Origin: Microbulbifer salipaludis
Lineage (GTDB): Bacteria > Pseudomonadota > Gammaproteobacteria > Pseudomonadales > Cellvibrionaceae
DNA length: 64,000 nt
Assembly: GCF_017303155.1 (NCBI RefSeq)
Contig: NZ_JAEKJR010000001.1
Location: 124,001 to 188,000, forward strand
Direction: 5' to 3'
Below are positions 41,301 through 50,389 of this stretch, in pieces. A program made the position numbers and the translations under genes. The notes beneath the pieces are model-generated. The model did no database searches. It had not been told where the DNA came from and saw nothing but the letters and a program-made list of their open reading frames with translations. Numbering within the stretch: position 1 is the stretch's first letter; every line of letters begins with the position of its first letter.

Positions 41301-44300
41301 GGGCTCACCCACCGAGAGATCTTCGACAAAGCTGTAATCGCTGCTGTCGATGCCGTATTCAGACAGGTCGATATCTTCATCGTCGGCGCCGTCGTCGCCT
41401 TGCGCCAGGTAGCGCAACGCTTCACCCACCGCCTCGCTCACCGGCGGCAGATCGGTGGAGGCGGCGACCGCATCCACCAGATCAAGCAATTCATTGTGCC
41501 CCTGCTCGAGGGCGGCCCAGAGCGCCGGCTCCTCTTCCAGGTGACCGTCGATCACCTGGCGGTAGACCGCCAGCAACAGCTGCGCGAGCTCCTGCAAAGT
41601 AGGCAGCTGCGCCTGGCCGGCCGCCTGCTGCAGGGTGTCCAGCTCTTCCGCGACCGGCAGCAGGATTGCCTTGTCACCCGGATGCGCGCGCCACTGATTG
41701 AGCATCTCGTCTGCGTCCAGCAGCACCTTCATACCATCGGCCATGATGACCGCCAGCAACTGCGGGTCGACCGCCTTAGGCTCGTTGGCCTCGCGCTCCC
41801 GGATCAGGTGGCCGACGGCGCGCTCCTGCAATTCGGCAACACGGGCCAGGAATTGCTCGCTGCGCTCGACGTGCAGCGGCTCGCCGTTGTAAATCTGGTC
41901 GATCACCGCCTGCACATAGCTGCGCGCATCGCTGATCAACTCAAAAATATCGCTGTCGATAACGACCTGATAGGTGCGCAGTTCCTTGGCGAAGCGCTCC
42001 AGCGGCGCCATCAGTTCGGCGACCTGGGTGACTTCCGCCATATGCGCGGAGCCTTTCAGGGTATGCAGGGCACGGTGCAGCGGATCAGAGGGAATCCCGT
42101 ACAACGGCGCGGCCCGTTGCATTTCATTGAGGAAGTCCGTCACCGTGGCGAGATGGGTCTCCGCCTCCTGGGCAAATATTTCCCACAACTGGGCGTTGTC
42201 GTCCGCTTCGCTGGTGTCCTCGAACTGGGGCTCGGCGGGCGCACTCTGCACGGACGCATTGGTACTGGCGGCGTCCAGCAGCGCTTCCGGCACTTCGCCG
42301 CGGGAGAGCTGCTTGGCCCAGCCTTCAAGTTGCGCAGTGCGCACGGGATCGGGATCACCGGTGCGGGTGCGGAAGCCGTCCACCATGGATGGCAGCTTGG
42401 CCACCACTTGCTCGATCAGCAGTACGTGGCCGCGACCGGGTTTGACGGTCTCGTCGATCACCCGGTTCAGCATATTCTCGACGGCCCAGGCGAGCTCGCC
42501 CACTTCCAGCGCTTCCACCATGCGGCCGGAGCCTTTCAGGGTGTGGAAACCGCGGCGGAATTCCACCAGTGCATCCTGGTTGTCAAAGTTTGCCGCCCAC
42601 TGTGGGAAGTATTCCCCGATGGTCTCCAGCACTTCGCCCGCTTCTTCCAGGAAAATCTCGACGATTTCATCGTCGATAATGCTGGTGTCGTCGTCCTCTT
42701 CCAGCACCGGTGCCTGCGGTGCAGGCTCAGCGGTACTCGCCAGGTCACTATGGTGCGCGCTCGCCTGGGTGCTCTCTCCGGCACTTGCCACGGCAGTATC
42801 CGGCTCGGTGGACCCGGCCGCGTGATCATCACTCGCGAACCAGCTCTCTTCGAGCAGCGACGGCGCGTCGTCGGCCGGCTCCGCTGCCGCTGCAGTTTCC
42901 TGCGCAGCGCTCTCTATCAGGGATTCGGACAGGCTGGCCAGTGGGTCTTCGCTGACTGGGGCCTGCGGGGTTTCGGCTTCGGTCTGCGCCGGTACATCGA
43001 CCTCATCCAGATCCAGGTTGAATTCGAAACTGTCGAGGGCAATTTGCTCGTCCGCTGTGTCCGTCGCGGGCGCCTGCGGCTCGGCGGAAGCGTCAGCAAA
43101 TGGCTGCGGTGCCTCTTCCATTGCGGCACCTTCGCTGTCGGACACGGCATAGCCCAGGGTGGCCACACTGTCTTCCGCCAGCGCCAGGAGCATATCGGCA
43201 TCTTCGATGCCGTCGGCACGGCGCTCGAGGTAGTACTCGACGCTGGTCACCGCATCCGCAAGGGTATCCAGCAGCTTCCAATCCGGCTGATCGCCGGCAT
43301 TGATCAGGCGCTCCGAGATATAGCTTTTACATGCACCAACAATCTCCGCGGCGCGCTGGTAGCCCACCATGTCGAGACCACCGCAGACTTCCTGCAGACG
43401 CTTCGGCACCTGTGCGAGATGTCCGGCATCCCAATGACTGGCGATGTATTCGACCACCGCCTCCTTGACGGTCTCCAGGCCAATGCGCGCTTCCCGCAGC
43501 ACCTGCCCGGTGGCCTCGCCCATCAGCGGCGATTCACTGTCGATGTGCTTGTCGCGCTCGGCGGCAGCCGCCAGCCCGGAATCCAACTGCACCAGCTCGG
43601 AGGCCGCCTGCATCAGCAGATCGTCCGGGGCCTGGCTGCGCGATGCGTCACGCAGATATTCGTAAATGCTGCGCGCACGGATGCGCTGGTTTTCCAGGCC
43701 CAGTACACCGAGGGTATCGGCGATGCGCTTGGCGACCACGGCAGTATCGGCCAGAGGCGGGCGTTCGCCGTTGGTGATGCTGGGGTCCAGCGCCTCGCGC
43801 ACACCCGCCAGCTCTTCGCGCAGCGCGGTGACCGCGGTACCCATCGCTTCCGGGCCCATGGCCAGAGCGTCTTCGGTGTCCGGGCGCGGGGTACCAGGAA
43901 CCGCTCGATCGAGAGCATATTTCTGGTACAGGGCCTGGCCGCGCGGCCCGTTCGGGCCGCACAGGTAAACGTAAAACAGCAGGTTGCGGATAAGGTCGTG
44001 GTCCGGGCGCAGGTCGAGTACGCGCGCGCCCTGGCCCTGCAGCAGGCGGAATTCCACATCGATGCGGCGCAGCAGCTGGCGCAATGCGGGCAATACGTTA
44101 ACGCGGTGATCGGCAATACCTTCGAGCAGGCCCTGCAATACTTCCCACAGATGCTGACGCTGGCTACCGCTGTAGAGCAGCGACATTTTTTCGCTGACCT
44201 TGTTCAGGTAGGCCAGGCTTTCGCCGCTGTTTACATCGCGGATCAGGGAAGCGGCGGCAACGTGGTACATCTTGCGCAGCTTGACCACCAGCTCCTGCAA

Positions 44301-44810
44301 CTTGGCGTTGTTGGAAAGCAGGGGCTGACGCTTGCCAGAGGCCTGCTCGAGCGCGCTGAGGTCCGGCGCGAACAGTGCGCCCTCGGTAATCAGGCGCTCA
44401 CGACGCACTGCACGCAGATCGTTCAGGAGGGGGAGCAACAGTACCGGGTTATCACGGCGCTGGAAGGCAATTTTTTCCAGATACAGCGGCAGTTCCAGCA
44501 GCGCACGCATGAGGAACTCGCGGGTTTCATCGCTGTTTTCCACCTCGCCACTGGCCAGCGCCTGCACCAGCTGCTCCATTTCTTCGGCAAGCATGGCGGC
44601 ACCGGTCAGCTCTGCCATGTGCAAGCTGCCGTGTACCTGGTGAATCAGTTCAAGACAGTTTTTCAGCAGGCTGGAAGAGTCACCAGCCGACTCCGCGGCG
44701 GAGGAATCCGAGGCAAAGGTTTCCAGGTGCTGGCGCGCCTGGGCCAGCGTCTCGTTGATTTCGCCTATCAGCCAATCCAGGGCTACAAAATTGGGATTGT
44801 CGCGACTCAC
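38310..44810 (-). CDS. chpA: Hybrid CheA-type histidine kinase ChpA (multi-HPt, CheW, receiver)
   Basis: About 2166 residues from GTG 44810, chosen for AGGA 7 bases upstream and the MSRDNPNFVALDWL start; an in-frame ATG at 44873 is possible. HPt-like modules carry His near residues 57 (HQVHGS), 755 (HTLKGS), 912 (HTLKGS) and 1379 (HTFKGG). Two further modules have Gln in its place, near 471 (QEVCGG) and 1059 (QQAAGQ). Long acidic Ala/Glu/Asp linkers separate them. Then CheA dimerisation, ATPase (HMLRNAVDHG near 1740, GRGVGMDVV), CheW and a C-terminal receiver with DIEMPRMDGF (Asp near 2092). It phosphorylates PilG/PilH to control twitching and surface sensing. Confidence 0.95.
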   Translation of the reverse strand: MSRDNPNFVALDWLIGEINETLAQARQHLETFASDSSAAESAGDSSSLLKNCLELIHQVHGSLHMAELTGAAMLAEEMEQLVQALASGEVENSDETREFLMRALLELPLYLEKIAFQRRDNPVLLLPLLNDLRAVRRERLITEGALFAPDLSALEQASGKRQPLLSNNAKLQELVVKLRKMYHVAAASLIRDVNSGESLAYLNKVSEKMSLLYSGSQRQHLWEVLQGLLEGIADHRVNVLPALRQLLRRIDVEFRLLQGQGARVLDLRPDHDLIRNLLFYVYLCGPNGPRGQALYQKYALDRAVPGTPRPDTEDALAMGPEAMGTAVTALREELAGVREALDPSITNGERPPLADTAVVAKRIADTLGVLGLENQRIRARSIYEYLRDASRSQAPDDLLMQAASELVQLDSGLAAAAERDKHIDSESPLMGEATGQVLREARIGLETVKEAVVEYIASHWDAGHLAQVPKRLQEVCGGLDMVGYQRAAEIVGACKSYISERLINAGDQPDWKLLDTLADAVTSVEYYLERRADGIEDADMLLALAEDSVATLGYAVSDSEGAAMEEAPQPFADASAEPQAPATDTADEQIALDSFEFNLDLDEVDVPAQTEAETPQAPVSEDPLASLSESLIESAAQETAAAAEPADDAPSLLEESWFASDDHAAGSTEPDTAVASAGESTQASAHHSDLASTAEPAPQAPVLEEDDDTSIIDDEIVEIFLEEAGEVLETIGEYFPQWAANFDNQDALVEFRRGFHTLKGSGRMVEALEVGELAWAVENMLNRVIDETVKPGRGHVLLIEQVVAKLPSMVDGFRTRTGDPDPVRTAQLEGWAKQLSRGEVPEALLDAASTNASVQSAPAEPQFEDTSEADDNAQLWEIFAQEAETHLATVTDFLNEMQRAAPLYGIPSDPLHRALHTLKGSAHMAEVTQVAELMAPLERFAKELRTYQVVIDSDIFELISDARSYVQAVIDQIYNGEPLHVERSEQFLARVAELQERAVGHLIREREANEPKAVDPQLLAVIMADGMKVLLDADEMLNQWRAHPGDKAILLPVAEELDTLQQAAGQAQLPTLQELAQLLLAVYRQVIDGHLEEEPALWAALEQGHNELLDLVDAVAASTDLPPVSEAVGEALRYLAQGDDGADDEDIDLSEYGIDSSDYSFVEDLSVGEPTATDSAAATADSEDDAHSFSFDDLVLAETAAEDSAAADSDDAASITLSEPNTSGPESEPELTVEWLESELSGDDVAVEAPADDAHVAPAADVESVIEVDADDLADTRWLDDAVAEVERVETVDSVDTAQPRAAEPVVVSPEPVPESEAVSASSGDITDAQRALLGDIDPDVVEVFLEEAGDLVDELEELIQNWEQSPDDREAPEALKRVLHTFKGGARMAALMGLGEVAHRFETVIENMQSGSSPSPEFFADAHGIYDRLAAGVETTRAWLSGEELGPFCALLETRWADDQVAPDASPVDYGMESGEELPSAAHAPSASGSESGSEEPAAEPVVPTTEVEVAEKAVAVPPQAPAAASNVLPFIRKSTNVGDREGGQPRNQPQEMVRVASELLEELVNLAGETSISRGRLEEQVGEFGLALDEMDSTLSRLNEQLRRLDKETEAQILFRQEQLAEQDGDFDPLEMDRYSSIQQLSRSLLESTSDLLELKQTLGHKARDTETLLLQQSRVNTELQEGLMRSRMVPFSRLVPRLRRIVRQVSAELGKQVDLVFSNVEGELDRSMLERMVAPLEHMLRNAVDHGIESPEKRREAGKAERGRISVALAREGSEVVLTISDDGAGINLMRVREKAIESGLMRPDAELSNNEIMQFILQAGFSTADKVTQISGRGVGMDVVSAEIKQIGGTVVIGSQIGKGTEFVVRLPFTVSVNRALMVRVGDDLFALPLNTIEGIVRLSPFELEHYYRTPEARFEYAGEPYQVNYFGSLLQSSAQPRLAVEDMQMPVLLVRSENTAMALQVDAIMGSREIVVKSLGPQFATVQGVSGATVTGDGTVVVILDAHALLRKHSALLARPEAPLLQDKLPTVSGREEPVTQKLVMVVDDSVTVRKVTTRFLEREGFRVITAKDGQDAIIQLQDVIPDVMLLDIEMPRMDGFEVARNIRSSSRLRDIPIIMITSRTGKKHRDHALSLGVNHYLGKPYQEEVLLSAIHDFTEAEVDA

Positions 44811-44944
44811 GCCAAGTCCTCGGTAATTCAGGTTGCTCGCTGACAAGCGGCGTTCAACCGCAACGCCACCCATCTGCTGCTTTACACCGCGGGGCCGCGA
44901 GCCCCAGCGGTATCCGCTTTGTTGTCGTTATCGGTAGGTGCGGA

Positions 44945-47122
44945 TCAGGCCATGGCCCGTTCGTCGCGCTCACGTGCGGAGAGCGCCGCGAGGCCGTCTT
45001 GCTCAGCGGCAACGCCGTCAGCGGTGTCGTCTTCCAGCATCGGGAACTCTTCGGAAAGCTCGGCCAGATCGCCATCGTACAGATCGCTCTCGCCATCCAC
45101 ATCGTCATTGCTGGGCAGTTTGAAGCCGGCAACGGAATCGCGCAGAGCGGAGGCGGTCTGCGCCAGGTTACCAATGGACTGTGCGGTTGCCTGGGTACCG
45201 GCAGAGGTCTGCGAGGTAATTTCCTGAATCACGTTCATCGTGTTGGAAATGTGGCCCGCGGACGAAGCCTGCTGACGTGCCGCGTTGGAGATGTTCTGAA
45301 TCAAGGATGCGAGGCTGGTGGATACCGTTTCGATCTCCTCCAGGGCAACACCCGCGTCCTGGGCCAGGCGAGCACCGCGCACCACCTCGGTGGTGGTGGA
45401 TTCCATCGAAACTACCGCTTCGTTGGTGTCCGACTGAATCGCTTTTACCAGGCCTTCAATCTGCTTGGTGGCTGCCGCGGAGCGTTCTGCGAGGCGCTGA
45501 ACCTCGTCCGCAACCACCGCGAAGCCTCGACCGGCGTCACCGGCCATAGAGGCCTGGATCGCCGCGTTCAATGCCAGAATGTTGGTCTGGTCGGCAATGT
45601 CGTTAATCAGGCTAACGATGTCACCAATCTCCTGGGAAGATTCACCCAGTCGCTTGATTCGCTTGGAGGTGTCCTGGATCTGCTCGCGGATCGTGTCCAT
45701 GCCCTTGATGGTGTTCTGTACCACCTTGGCACCGTTACTCGCGATCTGTACCGAGCGTTCTGCTACCTGGGCAGATTCGGCGGCGTTAGCAGATACCTGG
45801 TCAATGGTCACGGCCATTTCGTTCACCGCCGCGGAAGCCCCGGCGATTTCCTGGGCCTGGTGCTCAGAGGCCTCGGCCAGGTGCAGAGCGGTCTGCTGGG
45901 TTTCCTGGGACAGGGAGGATACTTCCTGTGCAGCGCCGTTGATTCGGGATACCAGTACACGCAGCTGGTCGATGGTGTAGTTGATAGAGTCCGCGATCGC
46001 ACCGGTGAAGGCCTCGGTTACCGTTGCCGACGTGGTCAAGTCACCATCGGCGAGGTCCGCCAGTTCGTCCAGCAGCTGCATAATCGCCTGCTGGTTACGC
46101 TCGTTGGTTTCGGTCTCTTCCTTCAGGGTTCGACGGGTACCGGAGAATGCGGTAATCATCATGCCGAAGATCAACAGTACGAACACACCCGCGATAATCG
46201 CGATGGTCTGGTTGTTCGGCTGGCGCTCACTGGAGAGGCTTACGATGCGGTCATTCAGGGTAGACAGGGCTTCCAGCAGCTGTGGCGAGGAAGTGGCAAT
46301 ACCATCGGCGGCCTGACGGGTAGCAAACAGTGCTGGGGTTGCCTCGAAGATCTCACGTACCGAGGAGCTCACGAACTCGAACAGCTCGGTAATTTCTTCC
46401 AGCGACTCGCGGGCCTCATCATCGGTCACGCGGGAGATGCCCATCACCACGTCACCGCCCTTCATGCCCTCAACCACTTTACCGAACAGGCTGGCGTCGG
46501 TGTTGAACTGGTCGGCCGCGGATTCCGCATCGTCACCGCCCTGCAGCATCTTGTCGATATTTCGACCGATACGCTCGGCGCGCCATACCTGCAACTGGGC
46601 CTGCTCGACCTGGTTCGCCGGCGCGTTGTTGGCCAGCAGAATCTCCACGATGTTGTTGTGCTCTGCCTGCAGCTCCGGGAGGGAGTCGTTCAGGGTGCTG
46701 GCCACATCGTTCAGGAAGATGATCGAGTCCTTGTTACCGATAATGGTGTCCGCCTGCTCGCGCAGTTGACGCCACACCTGGCCGTAGTTGGCCAGCTCTT
46801 CTTCCAGCGCGCGGCGACTGCCCGGCTCCATGCCCTGCAGCGTGCTCCAGGTCGCCGCCATCTGGTTGACGGTGTTCTCAAGGTCGGCAAACGCCTGCTC
46901 ATCGCCGGCGGTCGCCGCAGGTGCGTAGGACACCAGCTGATAAGAAAGGGCGCGCAGCTCGGCTACGTCTTCAAGGTATTCCTGGTCCCGGTCAGCGTGG
47001 CTCTGCACCAAATAGATGCTGACGATCAGCCCCGCCAGTGTGGCGAGTACCAGCAAACCCATAAACAGCGCGGCAGGGTTACTGCGCAACGCGGAAAATG
47101 AACTCTGGGAGCCTGTTTTCAT
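44945..47122 (-). CDS. pilJ: Pilus chemoreceptor PilJ (methyl-accepting protein)
   Basis: 725 residues. TM1 at about 17-38, a periplasmic double PilJ-type helical domain (about 40-300), TM2 at about 305-325, HAMP (about 330-390), then a long coiled coil whose tip reads [19 protein letters not shown] (about 520-540). It senses pilus state and activates ChpA. 268 bases with two hairpins separate it from pilI; chpA follows after 134 bases. Confidence 0.95.
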   Translation of the reverse strand: MKTGSQSSFSALRSNPAALFMGLLVLATLAGLIVSIYLVQSHADRDQEYLEDVAELRALSYQLVSYAPAATAGDEQAFADLENTVNQMAATWSTLQGMEPGSRRALEEELANYGQVWRQLREQADTIIGNKDSIIFLNDVASTLNDSLPELQAEHNNIVEILLANNAPANQVEQAQLQVWRAERIGRNIDKMLQGGDDAESAADQFNTDASLFGKVVEGMKGGDVVMGISRVTDDEARESLEEITELFEFVSSSVREIFEATPALFATRQAADGIATSSPQLLEALSTLNDRIVSLSSERQPNNQTIAIIAGVFVLLIFGMMITAFSGTRRTLKEETETNERNQQAIMQLLDELADLADGDLTTSATVTEAFTGAIADSINYTIDQLRVLVSRINGAAQEVSSLSQETQQTALHLAEASEHQAQEIAGASAAVNEMAVTIDQVSANAAESAQVAERSVQIASNGAKVVQNTIKGMDTIREQIQDTSKRIKRLGESSQEIGDIVSLINDIADQTNILALNAAIQASMAGDAGRGFAVVADEVQRLAERSAAATKQIEGLVKAIQSDTNEAVVSMESTTTEVVRGARLAQDAGVALEEIETVSTSLASLIQNISNAARQQASSAGHISNTMNVIQEITSQTSAGTQATAQSIGNLAQTASALRDSVAGFKLPSNDDVDGESDLYDGDLAELSEEFPMLEDDTADGVAAEQDGLAALSARERDERAMA

Positions 47123-47267
47123 AATTTACTCCTGGCGGACCTGCGTGTACCTCAGGCCAATTCTTGTTATTACCACTAGTTTGAAGCCCCGTGGCTTCAC
47201 ATCTCTCGCTACCCGACAAACGCGGGCACCCCCTGTGCAACCGGGCAATGCCGGCTGCGGTTTACTT

Positions 47268-47349
47268 CAGCGGCGGAAAACCGCCGCTGCAAAGGGTGTA
47301 ACGCACAAACGGCGCTGCACCTCAGTAGCCACTGCATGTTTGCAGTGGC
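47268..47349. repeat. Two perfect hairpins in the pilI-pilJ gap
   Basis: CAGCGGCGG-AAAA-CCGCCGCTG at 47268-47289 and GCCACTGC-ATGTTT-GCAGTGGC at 47328-47349. Neither is followed by a T tract. They may set mRNA stability or partial termination between pilI and pilJ. Confidence 0.6.
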
Positions 47350-47390
47350 GTGCCCGATTCAACGGACACCAGAAAACAGAAAGCCGCGAC

Positions 47391-47933
47391 TCAGTGAGCC
47401 GCGGCATCCGCAAATTGAAAGTCACTTAACAACGCCTGCAGATCAAAAACCAGCCAGCGACCCTGCTGCAACTGGAACTGGCCACTGACCATAGGCGCAA
47501 ACGGCTCGGTCAGATCGGACGGCGGCATCTTTCCGTACTCGAGCGCCAAGTGCTGCATCCCGTGCAGCTCGTCGACGATCAGGCCGGCATAGACCTTATC
47601 CCGCTCCAGCACCAGCACGCGGCGGCGCTGGCGAGGGCTGTTCAGGTGGCCGCCAAAGAAAACGGCCATATCGAACAGCGGCAACAGGCGGCCGCGCACA
47701 TTGGCCACACCGCGCACCCAGGGCTGAACACCCGGGATGAAGGTGTATTGCGGAACTTCCAGCAGTTCCACCACATCCTCCATGGCAGCGACGAAGCGGT
47801 GCCCGAGCAGAGAAAAACCGATGCCCGTCCAGTAAGGCTTGACCTCCTGACGGGCAGGCAGCCCCTGCGCCTGCGCCTTTGCGCGATTGGCGATATCAAC
47901 CAGCGCGAGATAAGGGGTTAGAGATGAATGCAC
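47391..47933 (-). CDS. pilI: CheW-like adaptor PilI
   Basis: 180 residues; CheW domain from about residue 32, with GVANVRGRLLPLFDM near 100-114 and RRVLVLERDKVYAGLIVDEL. It couples PilJ to ChpA. GTG start, weak ribosome site. It follows pilH by 18 bases on the same strand. Confidence 0.93.
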   Translation of the reverse strand: MHSSLTPYLALVDIANRAKAQAQGLPARQEVKPYWTGIGFSLLGHRFVAAMEDVVELLEVPQYTFIPGVQPWVRGVANVRGRLLPLFDMAVFFGGHLNSPRQRRRVLVLERDKVYAGLIVDELHGMQHLALEYGKMPPSDLTEPFAPMVSGQFQLQQGRWLVFDLQALLSDFQFADAAAH

Positions 47934-47951
47934 GAGGACTCAACGTCGGCC

Positions 47952-48314
47952 TCAGGCCAACACCTCCTCAATGGTAACCAGCAGCTTGCTCTCATCGACC
48001 GGCTTGGTCAGGTAAGCACGCGCACCCTGGCGCATACCCCAGACACGGTCGGTATCCTGATCCTTGGTGGTCACAATTACTACCGGAATACCACTGGTCT
48101 GGTCATTCTTGCTCAGCTGGCGGGTAGCCTGGAAGCCGTTCAGACCCGGCATGACGATATCCATCAGGATCACGTCGGGACGCTCTTCACGCGCGACATC
48201 CACACCGTTTTCGCCATTGGTGGCGGTCAATACGGCGTGGCCATTCTTTTCCAGAATGGTGGTCAGTTTGTGAGTTTCGGTTGGCGAATCATCAACGATT
48301 AGCACTCTGGCCAT
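47952..48314 (-). CDS. pilH: Response regulator PilH
   Basis: 120 residues, a stand-alone receiver. Acidic pocket DDSP at 8-11, phospho-acceptor Asp in VILMDIVMPGLNG (about 52), Thr in VTTKDQ and Lys in LTKPVD. It is one of the two Chp regulators that set pilus retraction or cAMP signalling. GGGGGAG lies before ATG. Confidence 0.95.
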   Translation of the reverse strand: MARVLIVDDSPTETHKLTTILEKNGHAVLTATNGENGVDVAREERPDVILMDIVMPGLNGFQATRQLSKNDQTSGIPVVIVTTKDQDTDRVWGMRQGARAYLTKPVDESKLLVTIEEVLA

Positions 48315-48549
48315 CTTTCTCCCCCGAGATAGTGTTTCCGCGCTGGCATCGGATCCCCGCCAGGCGAATTGTTGTTGCTAGCGACCGCATTGCACATCAG
48401 CGCGTGCGGCCAAACGCTTTGTTATTAAATTTGCTGACTATTGCGCACCCCGGCATTGCCACGAAGGCAGGCCGAGAGGGCGCCATGCAAGACGCCTAAG
48501 TCTACGCGATTTTTGCCAAAGGTTTCACGTTTTCAGCGAGAACCCAACC
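48315..48549. other. pilG-pilH gap
   Basis: 235 bases on the operon strand with no ORF, promoter match or terminator that I can support. Confidence 0.3.
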
Positions 48550-48945
48550 TCAAGCGGCGTGATGCGGCTTGGCGTGGGCAGAAATCGCACCCAATAGCTC
48601 ACTTTTGCTGAATGGCTTGGTGAGATACTGGTCACAGCCCACAACGCGGCCCTTGGCCTTATCGAACAGGCCATCTTTACTGGACAACATGACCACCGGC
48701 GTACTGCGGAACTCGCTGTTGTTCTTGATCAATGCACAGGTCTGATAGCCGTCGAGACGCGGCATCATGATGTCGACAAAAATGATATCCGGACGCGAGT
48801 CAGCAATTTTCGCCAGTGCGTCGAAGCCATCAGTGGCGGTAACAACCGCACAACCCGCTTTCTGCAGCAGCGTTTCCGCGGTGCGACGAATGGTTTTACT
48901 GTCGTCAATCACCATAACGGTGAGACTTTCCCAGTTGAGCTCCAT
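48550..48945 (-). CDS. pilG: Response regulator PilG
   Basis: 131 residues, receiver only: DDSKTIRR at 13-20, Asp in IIFVDIMMPRLDGY (about 57), Ser in MLSSKDG and Lys in LTKPFSK. In Pseudomonas it promotes pilus extension and adenylate cyclase activity. First gene of pilGHIJ-chpAC; divergent from gshB. Confidence 0.95.
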   Translation of the reverse strand: MELNWESLTVMVIDDSKTIRRTAETLLQKAGCAVVTATDGFDALAKIADSRPDIIFVDIMMPRLDGYQTCALIKNNSEFRSTPVVMLSSKDGLFDKAKGRVVGCDQYLTKPFSKSELLGAISAHAKPHHAA

Positions 48946-49326
48946 AGTGTGTTCCCAAATCCCCTTTACTTATTTTCGAGCGCCATTGGATATTGTTGTG
49001 TAACCGCGGCGGCGCCCTTATGTGCAACCTCATTACGGGGTCCGATCGTCGCAAACTGTTGGCGTACGGCCAGCAGACGCAGATCAGGGACAAACTTGTA
49101 TCACAGATACCAGAGTGAATCTAGCGACGGCCGAACCGGTAATCGAGGGATGATCAAATTGTGAGCAAAGCCGCACTTCTGGCGCACGCCGAGTCCGGCG
49201 TGCCGGCTTGCACAAGGCGCCAGCTACTCTTACCTTAGCCGGGCTGAAAGGTCGCACCCCGGGCACTGATCGCAGCACCCGGACCAGCCGCCACCCTGCC
49301 CCACTTTCACTACTATGGATACCGGT
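48946..49326. promoter_or_regulatory. Divergent pilG/gshB region with candidate gshB promoter
   Basis: 381 bases between divergent genes. TTGCAC (49208-49213), 17 bases, TACCTT (49231-49236) is a plausible plus-strand promoter about 90 bases before gshB. I see no clear pilG promoter and no small gene. Confidence 0.4.
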
Positions 49327-50283
49327 ATGAGCCACACGCTCGGCGTGGTCATGGACCCCATCGCCAACATCAATTACAAGAAAGACACCACCCTGGCGCT
49401 ACTGCTGGCCGCACAGCGTGCCGGCTTTGAACTGCGCTACTTCCTGCAGTCCGACCTGTACCTCGACGGCAGCACGCCCATGGGCAACGGCTCGCACCTG
49501 GAAGTCTTTGAGGATCCGGACAACTGGTTCTCCCTCGGCGAGCGCAAGCCCATGCATCTGGGTGAGCTGGACGTCCTCTTGATGCGCGTGGACCCGCCGT
49601 TCGACAACGAATACATCTACTCCACCTACATACTGGAAGCCGCTGAACGCGCCGGCACACTGGTGGCCAACAAGCCCCAGTCCCTGCGCGACTGCAACGA
49701 AAAAATCTTCGCCACCCATTTCGCCGACTGCTGCCCACCGCTGACGGTCAGCCGCGACATGGCCCAGCTGCGCGCCTTCCACGCCCATCACAAGGACGTC
49801 ATTTTCAAACCCCTCGACGGCATGGGCGGCACAGGCATCTTTCACGTCAAACCGGACGGCGCCAATTTGGGGGCCATCCTGGAAACCCTCACCGACAACG
49901 GCCAGCGCCAGATCATGGGCCAGCGCTACCTGCCGGAAATCAAGGACGGGGACAAGCGCATCCTGATGGTGGATGGGGAACCGGTGCCCTATTGCCTCGC
50001 ACGCATCCCCGAGGCCGGTGAAACCCGCGGCAACCTCGCCGCCGGCGGCCGCGGCGAGGCGCGCCCACTCTCTGAGCGGGATCTGTGGATCGCACGGCAG
50101 GTCGGCCCCAGCCTGAAGGAAAAAGGCCTGCTGTTTGTTGGCCTCGACGTAATCGGTGATTACCTGACCGAGGTAAATGTCACCAGCCCCACCTGTGTAC
50201 GCGAAATCGACTCCGCGTTCGGCACCGACATCGGCGGATTATTGATGCGCGCGATCACAGACCGACTGGCGCAAAAAGGGTAA
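49327..50283 (+). CDS. gshB: Glutathione synthetase
   Basis: 318 residues from ATG 49327 (MSHTLGVVMDPIANI), aligning with the E. coli enzyme start; an ATG 12 bases earlier is possible. It joins glycine to gamma-glutamylcysteine using ATP. ATP-grasp motifs: KPLDGMGGTGIF (about 158-169), PEIKDGDKRIL, and ETRGNLAAGGRGE (about 232-244). Its position beside pilG and before tonB3 is conserved. Confidence 0.97.
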   Translation: MSHTLGVVMDPIANINYKKDTTLALLLAAQRAGFELRYFLQSDLYLDGSTPMGNGSHLEVFEDPDNWFSLGERKPMHLGELDVLLMRVDPPFDNEYIYSTYILEAAERAGTLVANKPQSLRDCNEKIFATHFADCCPPLTVSRDMAQLRAFHAHHKDVIFKPLDGMGGTGIFHVKPDGANLGAILETLTDNGQRQIMGQRYLPEIKDGDKRILMVDGEPVPYCLARIPEAGETRGNLAAGGRGEARPLSERDLWIARQVGPSLKEKGLLFVGLDVIGDYLTEVNVTSPTCVREIDSAFGTDIGGLLMRAITDRLAQKG

Positions 50284-50389
50284 ACTGTCCGACTCCTGCC
50301 GGAGCCCTATGCGCGCGGACTGATCCGTGGCTGGCGGCACCGGCGGTTTCACGGCAGAAGTAACGGCAAGAAGTAAAGCAATAACCACA

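Noticed and set aside
41250..44843. Open frame of about 1200 codons on the plus strand opposite chpA
   Set aside because: It is antisense to a clear multi-domain kinase and arises from GC-rich codon bias.
44999..47101. 700-codon plus-strand frame opposite pilJ
   Set aside because: Mirror of the coiled-coil coding pattern; no recognisable protein features.
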